From contig CM032803.1 of NCBI GenBank assembly GCA_019155185.1, positions 496,001 through 560,000 of the forward strand: a DNA stretch of 64,000 nucleotides, in the 5' to 3' direction. Position numbers and translations under genes: made by a program. Source of the stretch: Beaufortia kweichowensis (lineage: Eukaryota > Chordata > Actinopteri > Cypriniformes > Gastromyzontidae). Below are positions 33,900 through 46,195 of the stretch, in pieces; position 1 is the first letter of the stretch, and every line of letters starts with the position of its first letter. Below the pieces are notes generated by a model. That model had not been told where the DNA came from, made no database searches, and saw only the letters and a list, made by a program, of their open reading frames with translations.

Positions 33900-36800
33900 G
33901 AATGTTGAGTTGAGCTCTGGAACTATTCGAGAGAGATGGAAACATGGTAGAAGACATTAGGCAATGAATTAAACCAAAGTCTACAGCACCCAGTTCATGA
34001 GGAAGTCATCGACAGACATCACAGTATATTTGCAGCAAAGCTCCCTTTGGTCTTTGACTGGACTCGTCCAGTTACATACTTCAGTTATTAAGTGTGAAGA
34101 TCATACATACACATTAATCAGGTAATCTGCCACCTACACAGAGTTCTTCTGCAATATGAATCCGTTTTCTCTCTTACTGTTAGAAAAAACATCTTGCTGG
34201 CAAAAACACATGAATTATTATAAACTAGGCTGAGTGTTAGATCATCTCTACGTAGAGCTGTAATAAATATTACATATAATTAATCATATAACGCACACAA
34301 TAATGTTGCAGTTTCAATGAATTTGCAAAAAGCATGTCTAATTTGTAAGGGGTTATAAAGGTTAAGCACAAAAAGAAAAAACACGTTTGTTGTTATTTAC
34401 AGGCTGTTAAAAACTAAAATGGTTGTTTTATGGTATTATTAATTCTACGACGTGGCTATTAAATGCATTTTATTGAAGGAAGTAGACTACATCAGCATTT
34501 TTTCTGCGAAGAAAATAAAAAAGGAGTTATTACATATAAGGGAAGTTATTGTTCTATTAAATGTAGTTTGAAATTGCTCTGGGGAAGAGAAGAGGGTGAT
34601 TTCTGCCAAGTTGATGAAAGGGTCTTGAAAGAGACGTGAAAGAAGGTCAGACATCTTCCCTCAAACATCTAATTGGATTTGGCTCTCAATAGGTAGCCTC
34701 AATTTCCAGATGACTGTGTGATTGCTTGGACAAAAATGGGATAGCACCCCCCACCACCACCACCACCCTCCCGAATGGAACAGAGAGGATGACATGCAAG
34801 ACTGTTACTTTCTGATTAAACACATTTCAGATTGTCTTTTGTCAGAATAAAAACAGATACAGAATAAGCTTCTTATTGTCTTCTTTTATTCAAAAATAAT
34901 ACTATGCCATTCACTAACATTTTTCAGCATTGTTTAATATATTTTGTTATCAATTATTGATTTGTGTTTTAACATATTATAAATAGCAGTGATTTTTGTT
35001 CTTCTTATGAGTGGCTTGAGTTAAATCATCATCCTGATCTCCCAGGATATTTCTAATGACTTTTATTGCACATATGGGCATTCAGCAGTACTTCTTCCAT
35101 ACTCTCTGAGCGTGAGAAAGAGATCAAACTGGAAACTAGGAAACAGAGGACTCAACCTATTGCATTGACATCTAAAGCTGAGCTACTCTTACAATGCCTA
35201 AATTAAAATAACCAAACTACGTAGAAAAGAGCATTTATGATCAAGTCATTTGATCTTTTATGCCTGTCTCCCACTCACGTCACTATAAACCTTTGTGCAC
35301 ATTTGTTTAAGCGACTTCATGGTTTTGTACATTACACACCAATTGATTTGATAGAAATTGTCAATTCACCTAGAGGGAATATTGGCATGTTTTGGCATGT
35401 GATTAACCCATTGTGTCTTGGTGTCTGTAATGAGGGAAATAGTAGGAGATTTTGCATGGAAAGATTTCTGACTAAAAGGCAAAGATCCAAATTGCAGTTA
35501 TTCAGGCCAAACACCACCCACTTATACAGGAAGAGATGACTGACTGACATGTAAAATGACCAACTATAGCTTGTTTTTATGTGCCGTTTATGGGTGGGGT
35601 TATCAAAACACTACTGTAATATACTGTAGCAATAGACTATTGTGAAAGAAGAAAATAATGACAATAGACTGCACTGAAAAACACAGAAAATATGCAGAGA
35701 CACTCAGAACAATACAACAAAAAATTGAAGTTTCTGTTAAGAATTGATATCACAAACTTGATGAATCAAGTGTTTATTTCCTTTTCATTCTTTCTCAGAC
35801 TGCAAACATAACCTCTGTCAAATACATTACAGTTATAATACACAAAACTGTTTTCTTTCAATACACTTTTGCTATTTTACAAATGCATGTGCAAAACTCT
35901 CATCAGGTCAGTTTACAGTATGTTACAGTATGATTAAAGTCTCATGTGCTGTACTACTTTTCTCAAGTTCTTAAAATGTTGAGCTCACTTCTGTACTACA
36001 ATGTGTCTATATGAGCCGTTAGTGGTCAATGTCGAGGGTTTGGTCAAACAAAATAGATATTTTAGATTGGGTTGTGTTACAGTATGTGTTCACAAAAGAA
36101 TGACAAAAACTGATAGTAAAACAAAGAAAATCATAGTATAACATAAATAAGTTTATAAATGAACTAGAACTGTATGTTTTTGTTTCTCTCAGTTATTTTT
36201 TGTAAAGAAGATTAGATTTTGTTAAATGCACAAATATGAACATGTATTTACTTCCAATAAATCAATAAAGCACCTTAAAATCGGTCCCTGTTGCTTTGTG
36301 CCGCACACAGTGTGTGGGAGAGTCACTTTCCAACCAGATGCAATGAAAAGCTTTGACCTTCTCAGCTGTGATTTCTCATCAAACTGTTCAGTAAGTGCTC
36401 TCTCATTCTCAATCTCTTTTCTCACTCTGCCGGTTCAATCGCTTTATTGACGTGTCTTTTATTGACCAAATCATTTAGGCATTAAATAATACAAATGCTC
36501 TTAAAGCAATCCATAAAAACATACAAATCCTTCCCTCTCTCTCTTCCTTAAAATCATGCTGAGCTTTGGAACAGACTGACCTCAGAACAAATAGCTCAAA
36601 TTTGTCTCCTTAAGTCTAAACACAGTTTGTGTGATTCACAGCACAGGACATGAGCAAATATACACTACTATGCAAATGGATTATTAACTGGAAATTGAAA
36701 GTGATGTGCACAATTTAGAATAGTTTTGGAATTTTGCAAAACAGAGTAAATTTAATAAACAACATTCAACATGAAAACTGTCATATTTAATATGTCAGTT

Positions 36801-36999
36801 GGAGTCGACAGACCCAAACTCTTGAAAATCATCCGAGCTGTAGATAAACATGAAAGGATGGATGGAGCTATTGGGATTCTCTTATGTGTAATTGGATGGA
36901 AAAAGGCATGCATACAAGATAAGAATACTATGAACACAGTCACTAGCTCTTCAGAAATCACATAGCCTGCAATTACAGCTTAAGTAGTACTTCTGATGG
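33900..36999. other. AT-rich non-coding sequence with one CAC run
   Basis: A (CAC)n run lies at 34746-34769. 'TACAGTATG' words recur near 35930 and 36078. No gene, SINE or clear block was found in this 3.1 kb. Confidence 0.5.
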
Positions 37000-37700
37000 G
37001 CTACTGTATCAAACCGCAGCTTGCATTAAACCCAGGGAATGCTTTCATTGGCCACCTGCACACTGCAAATGATGGAGTCTGAGTGCATTTAAACAGACGT
37101 TTCCCAGAGGTTGTGCTGCATTGGAGAGGTGCCCTTTCATGTGACATTTACACAGAGGATATAAACAAGACTGGGATGTATATGGAGAACGGCAGAGAAA
37201 GAGCTTGCTATGGAATGAAACGGAAAGAAATGAATGCACAGAGCTGGTGTAGAAAGGAGCAAAACATGCTTGGAAAATAAGACTAAACGACCCTTCAGGA
37301 GCAAAACGAACTCTAGCAAACAACAAATAAGCCAATTAGTGCCAATAAGAGCTGTGTAAATCAAATACAATACCAATAGTGTTAGTATACCGCCGTCCGG
37401 ACCTGTGACATGTTGTCCGACCGTGTCGGTATTTCCGCACACCTGAAAGTGAACCTGCGCTATTGATCTCCCCTCATCGATTTTGCTGTAGGAAGGCGGT
37501 AGGGCTGCTTGCCATTTGTATCTGCTCTCTAGTTTGCCAAAGCCCACTCGAGCCGCAATGGCAATCTGCTGCCACCTCTACAATTTATGTGTGCTGCCTG
37601 GGTCGCCCTCTCACTTCAGAGCGAGTTGGCTTTAGGTAATTACTCCACTGCCAACGGAGCAGGAGAAAAGGCATGCCAGATATAGTGGGAAGAGGGACAG
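37000..37700. other. Strong candidate conserved non-coding element
   Basis: The most distinctive part is 37380-37640, with CpG-rich words (ACCGCCGTCCGGACC, GTCCGACCGTGTCGG, CACTCGAGCCGC) and GGTAATTACTCC near 37636. The longest open frame of the window (136 codons, minus strand, 37137-37547) covers it. Its C-terminal half comes from T/A-rich DNA and reads like a random hydrophobic stretch, so coding is unlikely. Confidence 0.42.
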
Positions 37701-37809
37701 CTTGTTAGAACGCTATCCTCGCTGCCCCCATCCCACATCACCATCCGTTTGTGCTCATCACCACCCGCTCATGTCTGTCTGCTTCCCAGTGACATTCTTT
37801 GTCTATAAA

Positions 37810-37880
37810 AGAATAGTTCAACCAAAAATGAAGACTCTGTCATTGTTTACTCGCCCTCATTTCCTTCCAAATCTGTATGT
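37810..37880 (+). repeat. Dispersed cyprinid repeat, AATAGTTCACCC family
   Basis: AATAGTTCAACCAAAAATGA is followed by CTCTGTCATTGTTTACTCGC, CCTCATTTCCTTCCAAATCT and GTATGTGTGA. This is close to the familiar family that reads AATAGTTCACCCAAAAATGA, then TCATTTACTCACCCTCATG. Sequence from about 37930 to 38030 (ATCAGACTGATTCAG, CTCACTGACTGAATG) resembles the interior of related repeats, so the true copy may be longer. Confidence 0.75.
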
Positions 37881-38678
37881 GTGAGACCGAACAGACTGAA
37901 ATTTGCCAGATCAAATTGAAAGGAAAAAATTATGAATCAGACTGATTCAGTTCTCAACTCACTGACTGAATGATTTGGTTGCAGCTGACTCGAGAGAAAA
38001 CATATCAGTGAATAATGGAATTTGGTTTGAGCTTTACACAAATCGTGATTTAAAAAATTGACATGAGATTAAGTGTTATTGTACAAAATAAACCTGTGAC
38101 ATTTGGAAATATAAAAAAATCTATAAGAATCGCTCAATATATCTCAAATGTTTCATTTCTTGTGAATGTGATGTGAATCCTACTGTCACTGCACATATTG
38201 AGCATACACATGAAAATGCACCATCTGAATTACAAATTTTTCAAATGAATTTTTTAAAAATAAAATGAACCCTTTTTTGTTTTTATTGTTGTGAAAATTT
38301 GTTAAATATTTATTTTTGAGTCTTATGACAGTTAACAGCTTAAATGTAGAGCAGCTCGAGGTGCACTTCAGCAAAGTTTGGACCACAACAACTTTGCTGT
38401 TTGCAGACATGGAGCTTAACATGGTGGAAACGAGCGTGAAGGGGAGGTGTTGCTGCAAAAGCTGAGAGGAGATATGGCTAGAAGAGGGCTATCGGACTAG
38501 GGCAGGCAGGGCTGGCTGGCAGGATTCTGGGTACGACAGGGCGTGAGACTCTCTGCTGGCAGTCAATGTACAGCAGTCCCAGAGCCCAGAGCTCCAGCTT
38601 AGAGAGAATATCGACAGACTCACAAAGGACTAGGTGACATGGGTCAGTAACAGGCTGCAAGATGTTGTGTGAATTTGT
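37881..38678. other. Non-coding sequence, GC-richer end
   Basis: 38340-38660 is GC-richer. A minus-strand frame at 38478-38660 has a vaguely kinase-like run (LVLCESVDILSKLELWALG), but no kinase motif or splice structure supports it. Confidence 0.35.
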
Positions 38679-38702
38679 TTGTGTGTGTGTGTGTGTGTGT
38701 GT
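38679..38702 (+). repeat. (GT)n microsatellite
   Basis: Eleven or so GT units after TTTGTTT. Confidence 0.93.
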
Positions 38703-39159
38703 AAGGCAGAAAAAGCCTATAGTGCCAGACTGTGTGAAGTGAATTCAAAGTACTCAACTTTAAATGCAAATATTTTAATGGCAATCTGCATGCCGTACAC
38801 GCAGAACCTCGCTGATGTAGCTGCCGTTAAAGCAAACGGTCAGCATGTGGCAAGAGGAACACATCATATTGCAGGGTAATGATTATGGAAATAGTCGACA
38901 ATTACAGATTAAATGCATCATTGAATACAATTGTGTCATTTCGGATGTGTTATATTGTGGGGTTTTTTTTAGCAAGCATAATAAATACACCATTGACGGT
39001 CATACCTTGTTTTCTTATACCAGGCAGTTGCAAGAAAAGAAATCAAACCAAAACAAATGCTTTTTTAAAGTCTGTCTGGGTTTATAAATCACACACGTTT
39101 GATTTCTGAATCTGATGTTTCCTATTACTTTTTATCCGATGAGTGGCACTAGTAATCAG
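38703..39159. other. Non-coding sequence
   Basis: 38780-38870 has GCCGTACACGCAGAACC and similar complex words, then AT-rich DNA. Nothing firm. Confidence 0.4.
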
Positions 39160-39420
39160 GGATGGGACGGCTGTGACAGGCAGACACAGAGGGAAAGCCT
39201 ATAAACTGTTCCCATATCAACATAACTTTGCCTAGAGCTCCAGACATGCCACATATCAGCTGTCTCACGCATCAGTCGGCATGCAAATAAGCTCTTCGTC
39301 TGGACTAAATAATACATCAGCATGCTTTTGAGCGAGGGCCAGTGCCTGTGGCTATGAGTTTTGGGCACTAAATGTCAGTCGGCCTGACTATGGTGAGCTA
39401 CCGTATAGCGTATCTGCCTT
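39160..39420. other. Candidate conserved non-coding element
   Basis: Repeat-free block with GTCGGCATGCAAATAAGC near 39276 (octamer-like GCATGCAAAT), CTAAATAATACATC near 39306 and ACCGTATAGCGTATC near 39401. Confidence 0.35.
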
Positions 39421-39949
39421 ATACCTCTGTGGGAAGAATGTTATTTACCTGTTGTCTAAAGGCACAGAGCATGTGACATGAAATGTTTAGACATCATCTG
39501 GGACAAACACACACTTGTGCATGTGAAATGATACACTATATTTTGTGTGCGCTTGTGTGAGTTTTAGTCACAAACATCTGATCAATTCAAAATAGCATCT
39601 TGATCCACAAGATTATAATCTTGCAGTTCACAAAATTAAAATTATGCATTGAAGTTTTATTGACTCTTGTGTTTTTGTCAACTAAGCCCAAAAAAACCTG
39701 ATGTCTAAAATGTGCCGCTTCTCATATTTTTTTATTCTGAGAACTGTTTCTGTGATGTTTAAAAATACAACCTCTGCACAATAAGTTTCCTTCTGGTGAG
39801 CAAAATATTGCACATCTTATATAATGATGTACAGTAAGGGCACAATTAAAGTTCTCAGAATCCTATACCGAGCAGAAAATAAAATGATTATATTTACAAA
39901 TTGCACTAGCTGTGATTACAGTTAGCATCTAACCTCTGACACCTTAACC
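39421..39949. other. AT-rich non-coding sequence
   Basis: Nothing recognised. Confidence 0.5.
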
Positions 39950-40200
39950 ATGCCACCAGTTTACACCCTTTCTGAGGTCAAAGGTCACACCCACCATGGA
40001 ACGCTCCCTGTTGGCCCTCAGGCCAGAGCTCCATTCACTTCTAAATACTCTAATTGATGCATTTACATTTTTTCAGCCTGTGGGTCTCATTATAAGAAAT
40101 GGAGAGGGAGCAAAAGTGAATGCTGTAATACACATCTCACGACCCGCCCTGCCTCTATGACCCAACATTCATCAGCTTTAACCTCTTGCAATACTTACAT
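39950..40200. other. Candidate regulatory element containing a DR1 site
   Basis: Mid-GC block with CTAATTGATGC near 40051, GTGGGTCTCATTATAAG near 40081 and the DR1 described separately. Confidence 0.35.
39975..39987 (+). promoter_or_regulatory. Perfect DR1 nuclear-receptor half-site repeat
   Basis: AGGTCA (39975-39980), a one-base spacer A, then AGGTCA (39982-39987). This is the consensus for RXR heterodimers, HNF4 and NR2F (COUP-TF) receptors. Occupancy is unknown. Confidence 0.55.
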
Positions 40201-41345
40201 TTACAGAAACAAAAGACTAACATATAAAAACCACGAAGCACACTTGTTTATCTGAGCTGTGTAGCTCATTATAATCTCTCTATTATCTAAGAAAATGTGT
40301 CAACTGTCTGCATATTTGTTACCCGTTTTATTCAACCACCTGTTCAGTTTCAATTCACTTATGTTTGTTAAGTTATGTTACATATTTCACAATACAGAAA
40401 TAACATTCACAGGATTTTATTTTTTAAGTAATGCATCTATATAAATAATTGTTTTTACATGTTTGCAAAGAACTTTTGTTCAGCCTGTTTATTTGAACTC
40501 CTCTGCAAATGTAAATTCTACTTTTAATATAATTCTGTAAATTATAATAAATGCTTTGCATAAATCATTAAACATCCTTTTCCCAAAAATATTAAAAATA
40601 TGCCTTAATTTTGTACGCACAATGTGTTCCAGAACATCAAGAAGAAAAACCTATTAGAGAGTAAAATAAAGTATGTACTTGCTTCAGACCCCAATTAAAT
40701 GTCTAAAATTTGTATAATGAGCATTAACAAAATATATTATGTCTACAAGATTTACAATTTGGTTTGCATATGCGATAAACCATGTAACTCCTGAATAACA
40801 TGCACAGAATCAACTGTATCTTCCATTCCAGCATTCAGAGATAAAACTCACATCCACAATCACCTTTGAAAAGTAATCGTGTTGAAATATCAAAGGCATA
40901 CCGGTATGGAGAGCGAGCAATAGCTGTGTTGAATCAGTGTCAGGTGACTAGAGGAGGAAACGGGTCTCTCAATTACAGCCCAACCTCCTTTTTTACATTC
41001 TGTTTCTTCTCATCTCTGTTATTTTTACTGTCACTGATAATGAGGTGCCGATGGTGTTCTGGTGAAAGTGTCACTCTCCTGTGGTGTTGCGGTAAGAAAC
41101 GTCTGTAAGCGGCGGTGTGAAGCCTGAAGGCATGTATACCGTACACAGAAGGGTTTGATTTAACACATGAAAGCATCTGTCATTTTCTTCATGTGTTCTG
41201 TACATATCATTTGCTTCGAAAGAAACCCATCAAATCTACAGTGGTAGCTAAAGGTTAATGTCTTTTGCATAGCTATTGACTTGGAGGATGTGGTAAATGT
41301 TCACATTAGCCCTCCAGCTATTATTTAAGTGTTTATTTAAGCAAA
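40201..41345. other. AT-rich sequence with one more complex patch
   Basis: 40880-41140 is repeat-free and includes GGCATACCGGTATGGAG (with the palindrome CATACCGGTATG near 40897) and GTAAGCGGCGGTGTG near 41106. Open frames on both strands have no recognisable product. Confidence 0.35.
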
Positions 41346-41348
41346 TTT

Positions 41349-41374
41349 TACATTTACACATTTGGCGGACACTT
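41349..41374 (-). repeat. SINE tail fragment
   Basis: TTTACACATTTGGCGGACAC matches the teleost tail word TTTACACATTTGGCAGACGC, but nothing of the tRNA-like head is visible nearby. It may be a 3' fragment only. Confidence 0.5.
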
Positions 41375-41689
41375 GACATTTAAACCCCCCCACCCGAAAA
41401 ATCAAACAAATTAAACCCATGTGCTTCTAGAAACATCAGGATATGTTTGTACTATAATACTGGAATACATCCACAAATCTATCCAATCTCCTGATGATGC
41501 AGAAGCAATCAAAAAACTCAACATCCATCTTACCCATTATGCACATTTAAGTATCATAAAATAAATCATTACTTTAACATACTGAGAACATATTACGAAC
41601 TAGATTTAAAGCTTCATCACACGCTGAAGATAATAAAACATAATTATTAAAAAAAAATATGATTTGTCCCCGGAGCCTCAACCTTTACT
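41375..41689. other. AT-rich non-coding sequence
   Basis: Nothing recognised apart from a short A run at 41650. Confidence 0.5.
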
Positions 41690-42300
41690 TGTAATTGGCC
41701 AATAGAGAAGCTATGGAAATGAGCTACGGTATCTAATCAGTGCTTTGATATTTGTATCTATTGCAGAAAACTCCCACCTTATTGCGAGTGAGAGGGATCA
41801 AATGATCTGGAGAGCTACTTGTTTGATATACTGTATCTCAAAAATATCCATTTACTGTTGCTTCAGGCAATAACACACTGTTGCTGTTTTACTTTTAATC
41901 ACTAACATGTCCAAGGAATCATAACAACATCTCTTTATATCCTTACACTGCTAATTGTTGAACCACTACCATGTAAATTGTATAAGATATTATAAAAAAA
42001 CCGAGGCAATGCATGTGCTTTGAGGGATGGCTCTGTGTCTTCAAGGTCCCTATATGTACAACAGGTCCATGGCTATTACAGTAAATCCCTCTCTCAATAA
42101 TGTTCACGCCTGTATAATTTCACGTACACACAATGATATATGTGGATATATAGATATTTTCAGACAGATGATAAAGAGAGAAAATCCTTGCCCAACTTTG
42201 GCTCTTGGGCAGGCTGGTATAAATATGGATAGTTGGCCAGCTGTTTTGTGGCCTATCCTCGCTTTGTGTAAGGGCCAGGGCAGTGTGTTCTAGAGTTGCA
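41690..42300. other. Candidate conserved non-coding elements
   Basis: Two complex patches. 41690-41830 has TTGTAATTGGCCAATAGAG and CGGTATCTAATCAGTGC. 42020-42300 has ATTACAGTAAATCC, TATAAATATGGATAGTTGGC and CTTGGGCAGG. They are separated by AT-rich sequence. Confidence 0.33.
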
Positions 42301-43559
42301 TAACATTAACAGATCCCAACATCATTAATAAACATCATCAGATGTTGCTTCATTTCCTCCACACAGGAATGTCGAAATAAGTCTAAAATAAAAATGATGC
42401 CCTGCTGTCCATTGTCATGTGAATACAGTAAGTGAGTGCATATGCATGACATCACTTTGAATTAGATTGAATACGTGTGTTTTAACTGGGTTGTATAAAA
42501 TATGAATATGTTGTCAATAATGTTTAGCAATTTACAAGACCACAGACACGCCTGTTCTTTTTACGCATTCTTTAGACTTTAAAAGTGAGAAAGAAAACAA
42601 TACTAAAAATGCAATAAAAAATACAAAATTTTGATTCGTTACAATGTGAAATAGATGATTTTTCTTATCATATTTTGCCAAATGTACCTATAGTATCATT
42701 ATGTTTAATTATGTTTCTCTATGTTTGGCTACAGGCACATGTTCTGACGCACTTCTGTGCACTAAATCCAAGTCATTATGCCGAAAACCAACCACCCATC
42801 CATCCATCCAACCCAACCCTTCCTCCACTATCATCTCCTATTACTGGAAAGCACATAAACATTAATTAATATTAGTAGAAAAGGCCACGGATGAGCAAAT
42901 TTTAGTGTCAAAGTTCATGGTTGTTTACTAAACATCTAATGTGCTAATTTTAATCATCATATAAAAACATGTTTATTAATAACTGATAGCAAGCTAGACT
43001 ATAAATGCAAACGTGAAAATTTCTAACCTTACTTATTTACAGTATGATGATCCGGGTTTACAGAATCTGAAAGGAAAAGTGCACGCTCACTGTGAGTACA
43101 CAATGAAACAGAATATAAAAGAGGTGAACAGACAAGGAATAGATGGTTGAATGATGTCTTCCAACAGGGAAGAGCTGCTCTAACCACTGAACAACCAGCA
43201 TTTTACTGGAAAATGTCATATCCACTAAAAAAAATGTTGAAATCAATCCCATTGATCTGGAGATGAGTGGCTTATTCACCTGTCCATCAAAGTGATTGAT
43301 GCACTTGTGCGGCCAGTAGGGGTTGTAGTTAAACAGAGAGGAGGGCCGGAAACTATTGAAGCTGAATCAAAGCACAATAGCTTTTCTATGTGATGTTATG
43401 TCTTTTATATATTTATGTATTTGGCCGTCACTGAAAGAGCAGCGGAAGTGTGGGTGTGTATGGTGCTTTGAAGGCACAGTAAGCTCTAATAGGTTTTATA
43501 AGTGGTACAGTGCAAAGTAATAGGCATTGGAGAACCGAAGCGTTCCCACCCACACACAC
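42301..43559. other. AT-rich sequence with a short CATC run
   Basis: A (CATC)n run sits at 42793-42811. Nothing else firm. Confidence 0.5.
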
Positions 43560-43920
43560 AATCAATACACCCGCTCCAAATCAATAACCGTTCTGTTTTA
43601 TGACATGACCCCTTTCATAAGCATTTATGATAAAATGGCACTGGAGGGATTTTCTGTATATGAGTTTATAGGCGTACATGACACGATATATGCATGTCCA
43701 TAAGTGTTCACTTTGTTCAGCTCAATTTAAATGTATTACCCATTAGGTTATAGATTAATGAATAAGAGATCGGCGACCCCTGGGAGGCTTTGTGATCACT
43801 GTCTATGACATTCTGAGCCAAAAGGTTAAAACCATGGAAATCCTAGCTTTCATGCCTGACATTCGGCTTTATTGATTGAGCGGGCCCCTGTTAAAGATAC
43901 CATCTGGTATTTAAGCTCAC
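43560..43920. other. Strong candidate conserved non-coding element
   Basis: About 360 bp with CATAAGCATTTATGATAAAA near 43616, CATTAGGTTATAGATTAATG near 43742, GATCGGCGACCCCTGGG near 43769 and GGCTTTATTGATTGAGCG near 43865 (Pbx/Hox-like TGATTGA). Repeat-free and clearly more complex than its flanks. Confidence 0.43.
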
Positions 43921-44459
43921 TGAAATGAATACAAAGCCAACTAGATGCTCTGTCTGTATGAGAGCAACTGCACGCATGTCAACATGTTGACAAAATCAAA
44001 TAACTTCAAATAGCATCTGACTGACAACTAAATAAACCAGTTTTCCATAAAGTAATAGGAGGCAGGAGTACACTTGCTGTCTATAGAAACAGAAATGTAT
44101 GTTTAGTGCGAGGAAAAGAGCAAAACAGCTGCTTTTCACAGACAGAAGATTGAGCTTTAGTCACATTGAAAGAAATCAAATGAACGGAAGGAAATAGTTT
44201 CTCAATGCAAATCTAATATATACTCTTATAACAGATGTTGTTTTTCTCCATCTCTAGGCTTGAGGTCAGCTGAGGCAAAATAATAGTTATATTTATAATG
44301 TTTCACCATAGATAAAAGTTAAGCAACACATGTTGTTTTCTAAATGTTTCATGTTACTATCTTTGGTCTGTCAGTATGTAATTAATAGTCATAAATATCC
44401 CTTTAACTATGTATTTTTTGGAAGTGCCAATCAATAAATTGGTTATTGATTTATGTTAC
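43921..44459. other. AT-rich non-coding sequence
   Basis: Nothing recognised. Confidence 0.5.
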
Positions 44460-44516
44460 AGGAATGGTTCACACAAAAATGAAAACAAGGTCATGTACCC
44501 ATGCCCCAGTATGACC
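44460..44516 (+). repeat. Decayed AATAGTTCACCC-family repeat
   Basis: GGAATGGTTCACACAAAAATG, trimmed here as GAATGGTTCACACAAAAATG, aligns to GGATAGTTCACCCAAAAATG. It is followed by GGTCATG...CCCAGTATGACC, recalling the CAAACCTGTATGAC portion with internal losses. Confidence 0.55.
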
Positions 44517-44869
44517 ACACATCAATAACATCAAGCCTCTTAAAATAAAACAATATCACAATACAATTAAAACCAATGATGTCCTCGATGTGCTTCCTGA
44601 ATGAGTCCTTTAATATTTTACTCTTAGCTTTTCAAACAAATAAACATTTCAGAATTTGTTTTTATCTGAACAGGATTTACAATTAATGTTATGTAATGGT
44701 ATAATAGCTAAAAACCTAATTTTACCCGTATTCCCATAAGCAGGTATAAAAGTTCAACAAGCTAAAGTTTGGCTTTACATAAAGAACAAAAACAATGCAC
44801 AATGAATGCATTATTATTATTATCATCGTATTTGCTGGAACCAGATGTACGAAGCAGCAATCTAAATGT
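44517..44869. other. AT-rich non-coding sequence with a short ATT run
   Basis: ATTATTATTATT near 44811. Nothing else recognised. Confidence 0.5.
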
Positions 44870-45090
44870 ATATTCATATGCAGGTGATTACTTTTTTAAT
44901 TAAGAATATTAATGGATATGGCTAATTGCTGGGGCTAGATTTCAAAGACAAGAACTGACTTTGAAGAAGTGACCAAACGTACTTAAATCTTGAATAACAG
45001 GCTGTGGGTGGAAGCCCAGCCCGCCTCTTATTATGTGATAATTAACCAACTCTTGGGAGACTTCAGCTAACAAGCTCTGGATAAATTTAA
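44870..45090. other. Candidate conserved non-coding element
   Basis: Contains TTTTTTAATTAAGAATATTA near 44891, GGATATGGCTAATTGCTGGG near 44914, GTGATAATTAACCAAC near 45036 and CAGCCCGCCTC near 45018. Confidence 0.38.
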
Positions 45091-45539
45091 CCCTCTAGAT
45101 GTTGTAAAATAAACTCATGACACGCACATATTTTACATGCTTCTAGGAAGATATATTAATTGGAAACATGGCTTGCTTTGAGTACTCTCTTGATGTAAGC
45201 TTTGCGTGACCTCTAAACTGTAAAATAACACGGTGTACAAAAAGCTTTCAAGAAAATGTAGAAAGCTTCGATATAGCCCAGCTGAGCTTTCAAAACACAA
45301 AGGCTTTCACAGCTGAAAATGTACAATTTCCATGGATTCCCAATAATTAATCAGAGGCACGTAAACGACCAGATTTCCCAGAAGTCCACCTGCCCACCAC
45401 AACATAATAAAACATATATAAGAGGCGATTGAAGTGATGTGATTGAAGAATGATGCCACTCATTTTTGTTTTACTTTTAGAGGTAAAGATCTGTGAGAGA
45501 CAGACAGAGAGAGAGAGAGTGTGATTGGGAACACGAGTA
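45091..45539. other. Non-coding sequence with a short GA run
   Basis: GAGAGAGAGAGAG near 45507. Otherwise nothing recognised. Confidence 0.45.
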
Positions 45540-45860
45540 GATTGAGGACTCTCGGCACTGTCAGTCTTCATTAAGTTAGCCGTCCGTTCGCTCACATCGC
45601 TTCTCTCATAGGCTCCTGTACTGCGAGCACAGTGACAACTCCCGCTCATCCGTGGAAAATTCCATTACCTCGCTGTTACAGAATGACTAATGATAGTGCC
45701 CTGTCTTCAAGTGCCACAGAACAGACACGGACAAGCGCTTTTTGCGGACGCTTGTGTGGGTGTGTGTTTTCTGTCTGCTGTCGGTGTAATTTAAGGAAAA
45801 GCAAGGCAACAAAATGGGGCGACTCTGCAAAATGTGCTTCAGCAGAAAAGTTTTGTCATT
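45540..45860. other. Candidate conserved non-coding element
   Basis: CpG-bearing complex sequence (GCCGTCCGTTCGCTCAC near 45580, ACACGGACAAGCGC near 45724, TGCGGACGC near 45743). A plus-strand frame (45632-45862) is Cys-rich by composition but not a known protein. Confidence 0.3.
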
Positions 45861-45999
45861 AGGGATAATTTGCTCTGCGGATGACGGTTACTGTTGAGTC
45901 TTTCTTCACGTCTATTGTGTGAGACAAAAAATGGTTCAGACAGTAAATATTTAATTTTTAACCCTATTATGGAAGAAAGTGCTGTCCAGAATTTACTTA

Positions 46000-46195
46000 T
46001 ATTATGTCGTATTATATTTTATATCATACTGTATTTTTATGAGATAATAATGCGATATGATATAAGATATAATATATGAATAACATGATATACGATATAA
46101 CGCAATGTGAAATATAATGTGATGTGATGTATGATATATTACATAATATGATATGATACGATACTATACGCAACACAACACAATATAATTGAATA
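46000..46195. repeat. AT-rich low-complexity zone with GATAT/ATACGA words
   Basis: Irregular repetition of GATATA, TGATGTGATG and GATACGATAC words over about 190 bp, with no fixed period. Confidence 0.7.

Noticed and set aside
36660..36740. TACACTACTATGCAAATGG as a Tc1-like end
   Set aside because: Only the first eight bases resemble the family, and no partner end is visible.
37137..37547. Longest open frame (136 codons, minus strand) as a gene
   Set aside because: No recognisable domain. Half of it derives from AT-rich filler giving a random hydrophobic stretch, and no splice or poly(A) context was seen.
38478..38660. Minus-strand frame with a faintly kinase-like run
   Set aside because: No HRD, DFG or glycine-loop motif, only 60 codons, and no acceptor/donor pair.
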